Assembly: GCF_003711515.1 (NCBI RefSeq) | Contig: NW_021167080.1 | Location: 4,346,381 to 4,410,380 of the forward strand | Direction of reading: 5' to 3' | Source of the DNA: Sodiomyces alkalinus F11 | Taxonomy: Eukaryota > Ascomycota > Sordariomycetes > Glomerellales > Plectosphaerellaceae | DNA length: 64,000 bases | Shown here: positions 21,310 to 32,145 of the stretch, piece after piece | Layout of the letters: each line of letters begins with the position of its first letter | Position numbering within the stretch: position 1 is the first letter of the stretch | Program-made: the position numbers and the translations under genes | The notes under the pieces: model-generated | The model's database searches: none | What the model saw: only the letters and a program-made list of their open reading frames with translations | What the model was told of the DNA's origin: nothing

Positions 21310-22390
21310 ATGTCGATGCCGCTAGATAAAGATTTTGAGACGGAGTAAGTGAACATTGAAGACTCAAGAGCACAGGCATAAACCCATAAACAAAAGGAAG
21401 CACAGTCGAATAGGCTAACATTGGATCCAGCTTGCGTGCGCTAGCCCGTCTCATGTTGGAAGAAGGGCCAAAGAAGATAGAGCCGACGTCTCGACGAGTC
21501 CGAGTCATACATCAAGGCACCACATTGGTCGATACCACCAAGGCCTTGCACGTCTGGGAGCACTCCAACTTCCCGTACTACTATATCCCGCTTTCGGGCC
21601 TCGTCAACTGTCACTGGGTGGACACGGGGGAAGTGATGAGCACTTCCGAGAGTGGTTACACCAAAGGGCTCCGTGCCTCGTTGGTTACGATCAAGCTGCC
21701 CTCGCATTCGGGTCTCATGGAAGGCTCGACAGACCGCGCAATGCGCTTCTATCGGGGGAAGGATGGCCATGTACCGGAAACGCCCAGTGTTGTCTCGTCT
21801 TTAGCTGGTCATATGCGAATCGAGTTTGGCAGCATGGGTATGCCACAATCCTCCCCCTTTCTCCCCCTTTTCGCGGGTCTTCTCCGAAAGCTGCTGGATT
21901 ACACAAAGGTGGTAATGATTTCCCATGGAATCTCGGACTAACCTTTCCATCTCCCCCCCCCCCAGACCACTGGCTCGAAGAGGACACTCCCATCTACGTC
22001 CATCCCAAGGACCCCTACAAACGTGTCGATATCCTCCCGTCCAGCCGCCCCATCGAGATCCGTGTAGGGGACGAGACCGTTGCCCGCACCAACTACGCCG
22101 TACACGTCTACGAAACGGGCTTGCCCCCGCGCTACTACCTCCCTCTTTCGGCGGTCGATCACGCAGTCCTCCGCCGTAGCAGCCTGAAGACGAAATGTCC
22201 CTACAAAGGCGAGGCGGAGTATTTCGACGTCGTGGTCAACGGCCACGCCAAGGAAGATCTGGTCTGGTATTACCGGTATCCGCTCCAGGAGTGTGGTGCC
22301 ATTACGGGTATGGTGTGCTTCGATAATGACCGGGTTGACACGATACTGGACGGGGAGTTGATGGAACAGCCAAAGGTCGTGTACGGGTGA
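21310..22390 (+). CDS. DUF427 (NTP_transf_9) protein with two domain copies
   Basis: Protein of unknown function carrying the DUF427 fold twice. Exons are 21310-21344, 21431-21837 and 21966-22390, giving 288 residues. Exon 1 encodes only MSMPLDKDFET plus two bases; its donor GTAAGT and the following GCTAAC branch site and CCAG acceptor are all strong. Domain 1 starts at RRVRVIHQGTTLVDT and includes VWEHSNFPYYYIP. Domain 2 runs from IEIRVGDETVARTNYAV through YYLPLSAVDH, KCPYKGEAEYFDV and WYYRYPLQECGAI to the VDTILDGE end. The WYY/YP and CPYKG motifs are family hallmarks. Tandem DUF427 arrangement is usual in fungi. The biochemical role is not known. Confidence 0.85.
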
Positions 22391-24406
22391 GTTGCGTCCT
22401 GTGCCTCTGTTTCCCTGGCCGTCAGCCGCCAGCGTGGATGATACCGGGCTAATGGAACAACTTCAAAGGGAGAGAACCAGAAGCATAGGCTCGGGTGATA
22501 TGATGTGAAGAGACGGATCGTTGCTAAAGCAATTCATGGACGCCAGGCCGGGCTTTGGCCAGGGTCCGAGAAAAGGGGACTATTACGGGCGTTCAAACTT
22601 CAGGGGCAGGGCCTCGGGGCCCAGGGGACATGACGGGGGAAATTTGGAATCCATGTATCATGTATCGTGCATTATGTACATTACCTATGCAAACTCTCTT
22701 TCAGGACGAATGACTGGTGTCTGTCGGTCTGTCCGGAATCTGCAGTGTTTGGAGGTCAAGGGGCAGATTCGACAAGCGAATCCGGCCTGGTTTAAACCCA
22801 TCGAGAAGAGAATTTCAACGACCAGGTCGCCACAAATTCTGTCAAACTTGTCGTGTCTTTGGCATAGTCCCAGGGTTTCGGCACGGAGGCTCAGTTCCAA
22901 GTTCCAACTTCCGTAGAGGCAGCACAGATGCATGCAATGCGTACATATCAAGTGTCTCGGCAGGATGTCCATCTCGATCCTCTGCGGAGGAGTAAGGAGA
23001 CAGTACAGGACGGGGGTCTTTCTTTTAATAATCACATCCCTCTTGCCTCTCTTGCGACGTATCAGTCCTGAGAGGGAGCCGCCGCGAAGGATATGTCGGG
23101 AACATGACTATGAGACATAGTCTGAACAGAGTAACAGACCATTCTCCATCACCGGTATGCTAATTGCCAGCGACGACGTTTAGTATATTAACCCTAGCCC
23201 GAGTGGATTCCCCGTATTTATATATCGGGATGGTGAATACCTGGAATCGATGTTTCCCAGCACGAGTCATGGGGACTTTGTTCACTCTATTACCCCTGAG
23301 CCCCTGAACCCCTGTGTCGTTGACTGTGGCCGAGCCTCGAAGTCTTCTTTCTCGCATCTCTCTTGAAAACCACCCCATCGGCAAGGCTGTCAGTGACGAG
23401 ACAGCCCAAGCCATGGTATGATTAGTATTTGGACAAGCTTGACGGCTAGCGAGTTGCACTACTCCGGATTCAGCTGAGGCCTTGACCGCTGGGTGAAAAC
23501 GAACCCAGGAGCAGCCGTCACAGGCCCGGAAATAAAGGCGGCCTGTAGAACAGTTGACGACTTGGCTGAGTTTGTGGGCAACAGAATGGATATCTTACGG
23601 ATTTTACCGAGACGAGGTAAGGAAGGGAAGGGAACTGCGAATATCTTCAACTCGCAAACTAGTATCAAATTGCTACTGTCTACTCGTCCAACCATGCAGT
23701 ATCATATAGCAGAAACTTCAAGATGCCGTATAATAGCCACCGTCTAAGGGGCTGGCGCCGCGTGGAGCGCGTGGTCTAGTAGAACAGCGGTCGGGTCGAA
23801 AAGTCCCGGCGAGGGATACAAATAGGACAGAAAGAAAAAGAAGACCTTATACGACGCCCCCGGATGACGCGATTCAAGTGATTCAATGGGGTTCAATTCA
23901 TACATACAGGGGCTTGAGCACGCAATCGGCACTTATTATGCCACTTCGGCCTGGCCCTTCCCCTTTCGCTTCAACTCTTGGTCAGGTGCTTTTACCGATT
24001 TTCACTCTTGGACTCTACCGATTCGTCGTATTTTCTCCAGCCGACTCTTTTCACCTCTGCCCGAGTGCGTCTACTGTACGGCTACAAGCGAGGATGAGCA
24101 GACGCTAAAGAAGTGCCCCGGACTCCAGCTAGGACTTCGCCTTAAAATCGGCCCCGAGTACCCTATCCCTCTGTCGATCTTCACCCGTGAGAGACTTTCT
24201 CGATCTGTTCCAACCCCCTTTCCTTTCTCAGGCTGTCGTTCCTTATTTTTTCCCTCTCTTTTGTCCATTCTCACTTCTCATATAGCGTCCTTGCTGTCCC
24301 GCCAGCTGTCTGTGGTTGTCTGCCCAACGGGAGGAAGACGGGAAGAAAAGAAAGAGAGAAAATAAAAAAGGAAAAGGGACAGAACACGGCAACAGAACGA
24401 AAGAAA
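22391..24406. other. 2 kb intergenic region, permease promoter
   Basis: No convincing gene on either strand. The last 90 bases before the permease ATG are strongly A/G-rich (AAGAAAAGAAAGAGAG and similar), an uncommon leader here where most leaders are C/T-rich. Confidence 0.5.
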
Positions 24407-26398
24407 ATGAGGTTCATCAAATCCCGAGACGACAAGCCTTCTCCTGGCTATGACGCCGCTTCGGATGACATCGAGGCCGCGCCGGCCGTCGCCACGAGTA
24501 CAGCCGGGCTCGGCCCCCGGGACCACAAGTCCGGCACGGACCCCGACGACCCGGACAAGACCGACTCCTCCTCCTCCGACTTTGACCTCATGGACCCCAA
24601 GTCGGGTGTCAAACGAGGCCTGAAGACCCGTCATCTCAGCATGATGGCCCTCGCCGGCATCATCGGCCCGGGCCTCCTCATCGGCTCCGGCGGCGCCCTG
24701 TCCAACGGCGGGCCGGCGTCCCTGCTCATCGGCTTCGGTGTGATCGGTATCATCGCCTTCAGCATCATGCAGAGCCTGGGCGAGCTCACCACGCTGTATC
24801 CTTCCGGCGGCGCTTTCACGGCCCTCGGCGACCGGTTTGTCGACAAGGCTTTCGGTGTCGCCGTCGGTTGGAATTACTTTATCATCTGGTTCGCTGTGCT
24901 GGCGAATGAATACAACGCCCTTTGCAGCATATTGGTGTTTTGGAGCGATTCTATACCTCTATGGGGGTATTTCCTCATCTTCTGGGTGCGTCGACAACAT
25001 GAAGCTTTTCTCCTGGAGGCTGTATCGCCCGAGTTCCACTGAGACTTGGCCTCACACAGAATTGTGATGTTCAAGATTCACCATCTAACCGTCCATAGTT
25101 TGCCTTCACTGGCTTCCAGCTTCTCGGCGTCGCATCCTTTGGTGAGGCCGAGTTCTGGCTCGCCCTTGTGAAGATCGTTGGCCTCGTTGCCTTTTTCATT
25201 TTTGCCATTGTGTACGTTTTTATTGAACCCCCTTTTTACCCCCCCCTTTTTCTTTCTTTCTTTCTCTCTCTCTCTCTCTTATGTCTTCCACCCCGCCTTC
25301 GTCAACGCCTTCACACTGACACGAGACAGCTACGCGGCCGGCGGCATTCAAGGCCAAGAGACCCCCCTCGGCTTCCAACTCTGGCACGACCCCGGCCCCT
25401 TCAACGGCAACGGCTTTCGCGGCGTGGCCACCGTCTTCGTCTTCTGCTCCACCTTCTACGCGGGCGTCGAGTCTGTCGCCGTAGCCGCCACCGAGACCAA
25501 GAACCCGCGTGTGGCGGTGCCGCTGGCGATCCGGCAGGTCTTCTGGCGCATCCTCTTCATCTACATGGGGTCGGCCTTCTTCTTCGGGCTCACCTGCCCC
25601 GCCAAAGCGCGCGAGCTCGTCTGGGCGAACGCGAAGGCGCTGCAGAGCCCGATGACGATCGCGATCCGGAACGCCGGCTGGCAGGGCGGCGTGCACCTGA
25701 TCAACGCCTTCATCTGCGTCACCTGCATCAGCGCCTGCAACGCCTCCATCTACATCGGGTCCCGGACGCTGCTCTTCATGGGCCAGGACGGCAAGGCGCC
25801 CCAGATCCTCGGGTGGACCGACAAGCGCGGCGTGCCCATCCCGGCCATCGTCCTCACCAACCTGTGCGGCGCGCTGTCCATGATGAACATCAGCACGGGC
25901 GCCGGCCGGGCGTACGGCTACATCGTCAACCTGAGCGGCGTCTCGACGTTCCTGGTGTGGGGGTCCATCGCCTTCATCCACATCCGCTTCCGCAAGGCCT
26001 GGGCGGTCCAGGGCCTGAGCGTGGACGACTTGCCTTTCAAGTCCATGTTCTACCCCTGGAACGCCTATTTCGGTCTGGCGTCCAACGTCTTCCTCGCTTT
26101 CGTCCAGGGCTGGACGAACTTGGCCCCCTTCGATGCCGCGGGGTTCGTCGATGCTTATATCCTTCTTCCGCTGTTTGGCGTGATTTATTTTGGCTTCAAG
26201 TGGTGGAATAAGACCAAGTTCTGGAGGTCTCACGAGGTGGATCTGCTTTCTGGCCGGAGACGAGACGTCGATGAGGCGAGGGAGATTGCGCGTGGCGAGT
26301 CTGAGGCGAAGAGTCGGCCATGGTGGAAGAGACTTGGGAACAATCTTCAGACGGTTCTGTTGTCCTGTTGTCCTGTTGTCTCTCTGGAGGTCGAGTAA
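24407..26398 (+). CDS. Amino-acid permease (APC/YAT family)
   Basis: Plasma-membrane amino-acid/proton symporter of the fungal YAT family. Exons are 24407-24985, 25099-25211 and 25330-26398 with introns of 113 and 118 bases, giving 586 residues. A hydrophilic, Asp/Ser-rich N-tail of ~70 residues precedes LKTRHLSMMALAGIIGPGLL, the conserved first TM of yeast-type permeases. SLGELTTLYPSGGAF and VGWNYFIIWFAVLANEYNA follow. The YAGVESVAVAATETKNPR block before TM6-7 is the family signature. About twelve membrane segments can be counted, and the C-tail is basic. The second intron is pyrimidine-rich (CTCTCTCTCT). Substrate is not determined; the motif set is closest to general or dicarboxylic amino-acid carriers. 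Confidence 0.92.
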
Positions 26399-26765
26399 GA
26401 GTTTCGGGAAAGAATATGATTCAAATAATACCTCCAAATGTCAAACGCCACATCATATTATATACATGAATATATATATATATATACCTTATATATACGC
26501 TGTCATCGGTTGTCCGGACTCCGGACTCCGGAGACTCGGAGACTCCATGTCCGGCCCCCGCATTTTATCGGCCGACGGCGACCCGTGCCGATATCGGTGC
26601 CCTTCCCTTATCAACGGATGGTGGGATGCGGGGCAAGGGATAAGGGGTAAGGGGTAAGGGGGGCCTCATCTTTCACACATCCTTCACACAATCAACTTCA
26701 CATCATCCAGTCTCACGGTTCTCCGTCCCAATTGCCCAGATTCAAGCTTCACGAGAGTAAAAGTC
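26399..26765. other. Intergenic region
   Basis: 367 bases: permease 3' end with an AT-dinucleotide run (about 26457-26500), direct repeats of CCGGACTCCGGA near 26514-26532 and GGGATAAGGGGTAAGG repeats at 26634-26660, then the dehydrogenase leader. Confidence 0.5.
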
Positions 26766-27974
26766 ATGGGGCAGCCCAAGGTTCTGCAGCTCGGCTATTT
26801 TGAGCAGTAAGTCGACTTTGCGTGACGCCGGACAGATTCGACTCTCCGAGTCCCCTCAAACTACAGGCGCTAACCTTCACTCAGGGCACCAGAGTCCCTG
26901 GCTGAAATCGGCCACCTCGCGCAAATCCTTCGTCCAAAGGCGACCACTCGACCCGATTTCATCGAAGAATGCAAATCCGGGGCCTTCGACGAAGTGTCCG
27001 TCATCTTCCGGACCCTTGAATCGGCCGAAGTCACCGGGAGGTTCGACGAGGAGCTGGTAGCCTCTCTCCCCCCCAGCGTCAAGTTCGTTTGCCATCATGG
27101 AGCGGGATACGACTCGATCGACGTACAAGCCTGTACGAAGCAGGGCATCAGCGTATCCAACGTCCCCACCGCGGTAGACGATGCCACCGCCGACACCGCC
27201 ATCTTCCTCATGCTGGGCGCCCTGAGGAACTTCAACATCGCCATGACCTCCCTCCGGAAGGGCGAGTGGGACGGGAACCCCCCGCCTGCCATGGGCCGCG
27301 ATCCCCAGGGCAAGACGTTGGGGATCTTGGGCATGGGGGGTATCGGTCGCAATATGGCCAAGAAGGCTTTGGCGTTCGGTATGAGGATCCAGTACTACAA
27401 CCGTACTCGTCTCTCTCCGGAACTGGAGAGGGAATGTCATGCGACCCATGTTGATCGGGAGGAGCTCTACCGGACGAGTGATGTCCTCAGTCTGAACCTT
27501 CCTCTCAACGTAAGTTGCCGTCCGCCCCCCCTGCAGGCTGCAGGCTGCAAGGCCCCAGGGGCCAGCCCTTTCTCCTACTACGAGCCATCACAAGTATACT
27601 CTGTGTGTAAGTTACAACTTACGGGGTATTTCCAGAAACATACTCGACACACTGTCTCGGATGCCCAATTTGCCATGATGAAAAAGGGGGTCGTCATAGT
27701 CAACACCGCGAGAGGCGCCGTCATCGACGAGGCTGCCCTGGTCCGCGCCCTAGAGAGCGGCATAGTCGACAGTGTTGGACTGGATGTTTTCGAGAACGAA
27801 CCGGAAATCCATCCTGGTCTCCTCTCCAACCCCAGGGCCATCCTCCTGCCTCATAAGGGTACTTATACCGTGGAGACGGAGAAGAAGATGGCCGAATGGG
27901 TTCTGGATAACGTTCGGCTTGCCCTCCTAGAGGGCCGCCTGAAGAGTATTGTGCCCGAGCAGGCAAAGCATTAA
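26766..27974 (+). CDS. D-2-hydroxyacid dehydrogenase (glyoxylate/hydroxypyruvate reductase type)
   Basis: NAD(P)H-dependent oxidoreductase reducing 2-keto acids such as glyoxylate or hydroxypyruvate. Exons are 26766-26806, 26885-27509 and 27636-27974, giving 334 residues. Exon 1 codes MGQPKVLQLGYFE plus two bases. The nucleotide-binding motif GILGMGGIG and the HHGAGYDSID segment are clear. The catalytic set is Arg248 (VNTARGAV), Glu277 (FENEP) and His295 (LLPHKGT). Intron 2 is 126 bases, divisible by three and free of stops in frame, so a retained-intron mRNA would encode a protein with 42 extra residues inserted before KHTRHTVSD. The size and HxGT end fit fungal GOR1-like proteins. The exact substrate is unproven. 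Confidence 0.92.
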
Positions 27975-28604
27975 GATTGTTCTTGTATCTTTTTGTTACT
28001 TTTCTTCTTGTTAGCATGTTGTTAATGATCATCCCAGCCTTCATGTTGCTTTCTGACAACCACCGATCACCAACTCCGCCACGACAGTGAAAGCAATGTC
28101 CCCCAGTGAAGCACAGACGAGGACAGGCTGTGGGCGGCTAGCTGCTGCAGGTCTAGGGTCGGTGTTGTTTTGATGGGAAATGGATTAACATGTATCTTTC
28201 CATGTTCTGGGGCATCTCATGATCCATACTGAGGGTAACCTCGTCTCACAACGGGATAGTCCGACACGCATCCGGGGACTGGGTGAGCGGGTTCAAAAAC
28301 CTACACTCGTAACTATGTAAAAGCCCTAAACATGATAAGAACAAGAAAGAATATTTACAATAGGAATGGAGAACTAAATACTGGGATAGGAGTAGGAGAC
28401 CAAAGGAAAGAAACAAGTAGGATCAGGAGGGGATCAGGAGGGGATGTAGAGAAGGAAAAACAAGATCGGAGAGACAAGGCCATCTTGTTCAAGCAAAGAT
28501 GCTCCGAAAAAGGGGTATCATCGTCTCAGCATTCCTAACAGTATCATGAGCTCGTCATCGCATGTAAAGCCCTCTTCGGTTCTATTTTCTTTCTTCCTTC
28601 CCCT
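27975..28604. other. Convergent intergenic region
   Basis: 630 bases between the dehydrogenase and the kinase-like gene. Both 3' ends lie here, and an A/G-rich stretch spans about 28340-28480. No gene seen. Confidence 0.5.
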
Positions 28605-30143
28605 CTATTGTTCCTCCTTGACCACGCGACACCCGGAAACCGGGACGCCAAGGAGAGGCGAAAGGCCAAACACGGTTCCCATCCTCTCGCTGGCCCCGAC
28701 TCTCAAGGCCCGCGACACTTCCACCCTCAGGGCACCCTCCTCAAAGCCTGTCAGACTTCGTAGCATCTGGCCCAGCAACCCTTGCGAGCCCTTTCCCCTT
28801 TCGTGTTGCGACCATCTCCCGCTTCCCTCTTCCTCCACTCCAGTACCAAGACGGGCCGCGTCCTCTTCGTCGCCATACTCACGATAGTCACTATCCGTTT
28901 CAGTAGAGCCAGAGTAGAACCGAGATAAATGAGCCGCAGCCCGTGCGGCAAAGACACCACCGCCATCGGCTTTTTCAAACCTGCCGTTTTCTCGATCCAT
29001 CATCTTTGCCACCACGGCCCAATACATCCTGCTCAGGGGCCCAACGCCCTCGGCAAAGGCGGCGTCGAAGGCAGCCCGATCGGCACAGGCGGCGCGCACG
29101 AAAGCGGCATACGACTTGACGAGCCTCACGACGTCGTTGGCACGACAATCCCTCAGCTGGTTCGTGTCGGCCGTCCAGAGCGCCGAGGAGCGGTGGTAGG
29201 CGTGGTCCGGGTGTCGAGCGTTTCCCAGATCGGCGAGGACCCATCGGGCAGGTCGTTCCCCATGCTGCATCGGGTCCGAGGCGACGAAGATGTTCTCGGG
29301 CTTGATGTCGTCGTGGCAAAGCTGTCGCTGCTCGTGCATGCGCTCCAGGGCGGCGAGGAGCCCCTCGAACGCGGGGCGGTACCTCCTGTCCACCTCGCGG
29401 TAGGATGGCGGCGGCGACGGGGAAGACGGGGACTGAGAATTGGCCTCGCCTTCGCGGCGGATTCTTGAGGCCAGCGTCTCGAGCGTTCCCGACGAAAGAA
29501 AAGGCGTGACTAGGTGCCATTTTGGCGACGTTGGCCCCCCGTGACTTGCGGGCACGGAAGCGAGGAAGTAGTCACGCACCGGCATGAAACCCGAGCGGAA
29601 CATGGAAGCCTCATCCTCATCCTCATCTGTACCTTCTTGATAGCCTTGAAATCCACCGAGCAACAAAGTAGCCGGGATTTCTGCCGGCCATGGTAATGAC
29701 GTCGCATCCCCGGGAAAACAGTTTCGGAAGGGCGAGGTCCCGTCGTTATATATCTTGATGACGGAGCCGTCGTACACGAACGCTTCGCCTTCGCGCCCAC
29801 CGCCTAACCTACGCCACTCCTGGCGGTTCGCTAATAGGACCTCTCTGTCGATGTTCTCCGTCGGTTGCGATGGGCCGTCTTGATGAACCCATCCGGGTCG
29901 GGAAAGAAGCGCCTCGTCTTCCGCGGAGAGGAGGGTGAAGCGAGTCGGTAGATATTTGGCGCGCAGAGCCTCTCTGAAGTGCAGATGCAAATCGACGAGA
30001 TGAAAGAGGGCGACGAAACCAACGAGGGCAAGTAACCTCGAGGCCAGGCGGGAAGGAGGCTTGAGGCGCCAGGAGCCAGGGGCCCTCCGACGAGGGTGGA
30101 AAGAAAAAGAACTCCATGTGCGACGGCTTTTGTCCTTGATCAT
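28605..30143 (-). CDS. Membrane-anchored protein-kinase-like protein
   Basis: Single-exon protein of 512 residues with an N-terminal basic segment (residues 1-34), one hydrophobic segment at about 35-52 (LASRLLALVGFVALFHLV) and a kinase-like domain. The orientation predicted by the basic N-terminus puts the kinase domain on the far side of the membrane, in the ER/Golgi lumen. Kinase landmarks: the glycine-rich GGGREGEA at 114-121, VIKIY with Lys130, CHDDIKPEN (HRD changed to HDD, with Asp279 and Asn284) and DLG in place of DFG at 305-307. ATP-binding and catalytic residues are therefore largely present. An acidic insert (TDEDEDEAS) lies after the small lobe. The ATG at 30143 is the first in frame. 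Family and substrate are not recognised. Confidence 0.8.
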   Translation of the reverse strand: MIKDKSRRTWSSFSFHPRRRAPGSWRLKPPSRLASRLLALVGFVALFHLVDLHLHFREALRAKYLPTRFTLLSAEDEALLSRPGWVHQDGPSQPTENIDREVLLANRQEWRRLGGGREGEAFVYDGSVIKIYNDGTSPFRNCFPGDATSLPWPAEIPATLLLGGFQGYQEGTDEDEDEASMFRSGFMPVRDYFLASVPASHGGPTSPKWHLVTPFLSSGTLETLASRIRREGEANSQSPSSPSPPPSYREVDRRYRPAFEGLLAALERMHEQRQLCHDDIKPENIFVASDPMQHGERPARWVLADLGNARHPDHAYHRSSALWTADTNQLRDCRANDVVRLVKSYAAFVRAACADRAAFDAAFAEGVGPLSRMYWAVVAKMMDRENGRFEKADGGGVFAARAAAHLSRFYSGSTETDSDYREYGDEEDAARLGTGVEEEGSGRWSQHERGKGSQGLLGQMLRSLTGFEEGALRVEVSRALRVGASERMGTVFGLSPLLGVPVSGCRVVKEEQ

Positions 30144-31249
30144 GTCGTCGTTATATGCGTGGATTCGGTTCGAATAGGTGATGGTCTGGGATAGGGAGAC
30201 CAGAAGACCCGTCCGATTCTGGTAGAGAAAAGATGAAAGCAAAAATATGAAGAAAAGAAGTATATGAAAGCTCAGTTAGAGCCTAGAGATATATCCAAGA
30301 GGACGAATCTTTCATCAGCCCCGTCTTCTCGGTGTTGATATTCTTGATTCACAGTTTCACTCCCTTTGATGACCCGAGTCTCGAGACACTGAACGACGGC
30401 AGTGGGAAATGGGAGGCCTGGTCAAGGCTCAAGAAGTAAGCAGTCCCAGAAGACGAGGACAGAGCACATGTGGCGCGTCTTGAGTCTTCATCCTCATAGA
30501 AAATCGAAGAGGAAGGCTCAACTGGGGTTCTGGGGAAGGAAAAGGGCAGGAGCATGGTTGCTTCATAAGAATAGGATAAGGAACTGGCACGGATCAAGAC
30601 AAGAACAACGAAGGAAAAAAAAAAAGGAAAAAAAGAAGAAAAAACAGGGCACCGTCTTGGCCATCCGTCATTCAATTTCTTCGTGTTCTCTCCAGGAGGC
30701 TCGGTTTCGGCACGCGACTGGCTGCCAAGACAAGCCGCCGAGGGGCCGTGACGCAACGTTTGTCTTGTCAAGACGACGCGACGGACGGAGCGTATTTCGG
30801 ATGTCGGCGGTGTATGTTCTGCTTATTCACAGCAACGGTGCCGTGACGGGAAATTGGGGATCATATGGCTTCCGTCCCTCCCCCCCCCCTTTTTCCCTTT
30901 TTTTTCTTCTTTTTTCCCCTTCCTTTTTGCCAACGGTGAATGGGGGTGTATGAGGCGGGAAAAGAGATGCGTATTTGTAGAATATACTCCGTACCTATTC
31001 CGACACTCCAAGGACTTAACAGATGGGGCCTTAGCGGATGAAGGCCCGGGGTGGGGTGAAGGGGGATGGGATGATAGGATGAGAATTACAGTGTAGATGA
31101 CAATCACCATCTTATGACGTAAGTCCATGGACGGGACCACACTTGGCAGCCCCAATGGTGGCTGGGCGCTGCCACGCAATGGGTCTGAACAGCCACAGCC
31201 CCATAATTCTCAGCTAAGCGACCCGGCCAAGGAACTCCGTACTTTCTCC
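30144..31249. other. Intergenic region
   Basis: 1.1 kb with the kinase-like gene promoter, an A-rich run near 30617-30650, a C/T-rich tract at 30878-30930 and ACTCCGTAC copies at about 30987 and 31233. No gene seen. Confidence 0.5.
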
Positions 31250-31733
31250 GTACGTCCGTGTACAACTGTACGCGTACATACTTGTTCCTGAAACTCATCT
31301 CCAGCTCCTTACTGTCCCCGCACTTAGCGCAATAGAAACCCCAATCGGCTGATTGACCGGAGGCATCGAGATAGGGTGATGAAATGATGGACATATACCG
31401 TCGAGCCTCTGTTGTCGTGTTGTCTCGCTGGTGGTGAGTGTCTTGTATAGGGTCCAGCAGTCAAAGTGATCTGCTTCGATGCTGATAACGGCACGAAGGA
31501 CGTCGGGGCAGTGATCAAACACCATTCTGTAATGATGCAGTGAATCGACGAGGCTCATTGCACGGTGATTCGCACGCCGAGAGGTAAGTCAACGTCGGCA
31601 GATCCAGTCTAAGAAGTATGTCGACAATAAGTTCCAGGGAAAGCACATCTAGTTGGCCCACTGGATGCGTCGGTTGTAGGGAGTGACGGCCGTTGTCGAG
31701 CGGACATCGAGCCTCGAGTCTGGCATTGCCCAA
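31250..31733 (-). pseudogene. F-box gene remnant with a frameshift
   Basis: From 31733 the minus strand reads an F-box (LDVLSLELIVDILLRLDLPTLTYLSAC). It then leaves frame, and the next frame continues NHRAMSLVDSLHHYRMVFDHCPDVLRAV, which is the segment that normally follows in this common fungal F-box family. Removing one G near 31585 would join SAC to NHRA, so a one-base insertion is the simplest break. A further fragment with CAKCGDSKELEMSF returns in the first frame at about 31335-31300, matching the Cys-rich part of such proteins. An intron at the junction cannot be fully excluded, but no GT-AG pair gives the join. Confidence 0.6.
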
Positions 31734-32145
31734 GGTGTAGTCGATAATCTTTGACTGCCGATACGCGTAGTCTTCGAGCTAAATGGGGTTGGGACGCGGT
31801 CTATCCATTATGGCCGGGTGATGTGAGAGAGACAGTTGCAGTGAAGGATGACATACGGATGGCAAGGTATTGCAATTACAGGTATAACGGACTACATACC
31901 GTAAGTATTAATTTAGGGCCTTAAGGTACTCAGGCGCCCGTACAGAATGCTATTTTGCCCGTAAAACGGTGGGGCGACCACATCACAAAAGCACCTAGGA
32001 GGGAAAGGGGCCCAACCGCAAAGCCATAACCTTTTCGAGACCATGCCTACTTGAATGCTACACTAGAACGCAGCAACTCTTGGTTATATTCATTGACGCA
32101 TTCTCGCATATCGCCCGTATGTCGTAGGCAAAGGTTAAACTTGCT
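31734..32145. other. Intergenic region
   Basis: 412 bases between the F-box remnant and the SGT2 3' end; no gene seen. Confidence 0.5.

Noticed and set aside
25220..26437. 405-codon antisense frame over the permease
   Set aside because: Charged, domain-free complement of a membrane protein, spanning an intron.
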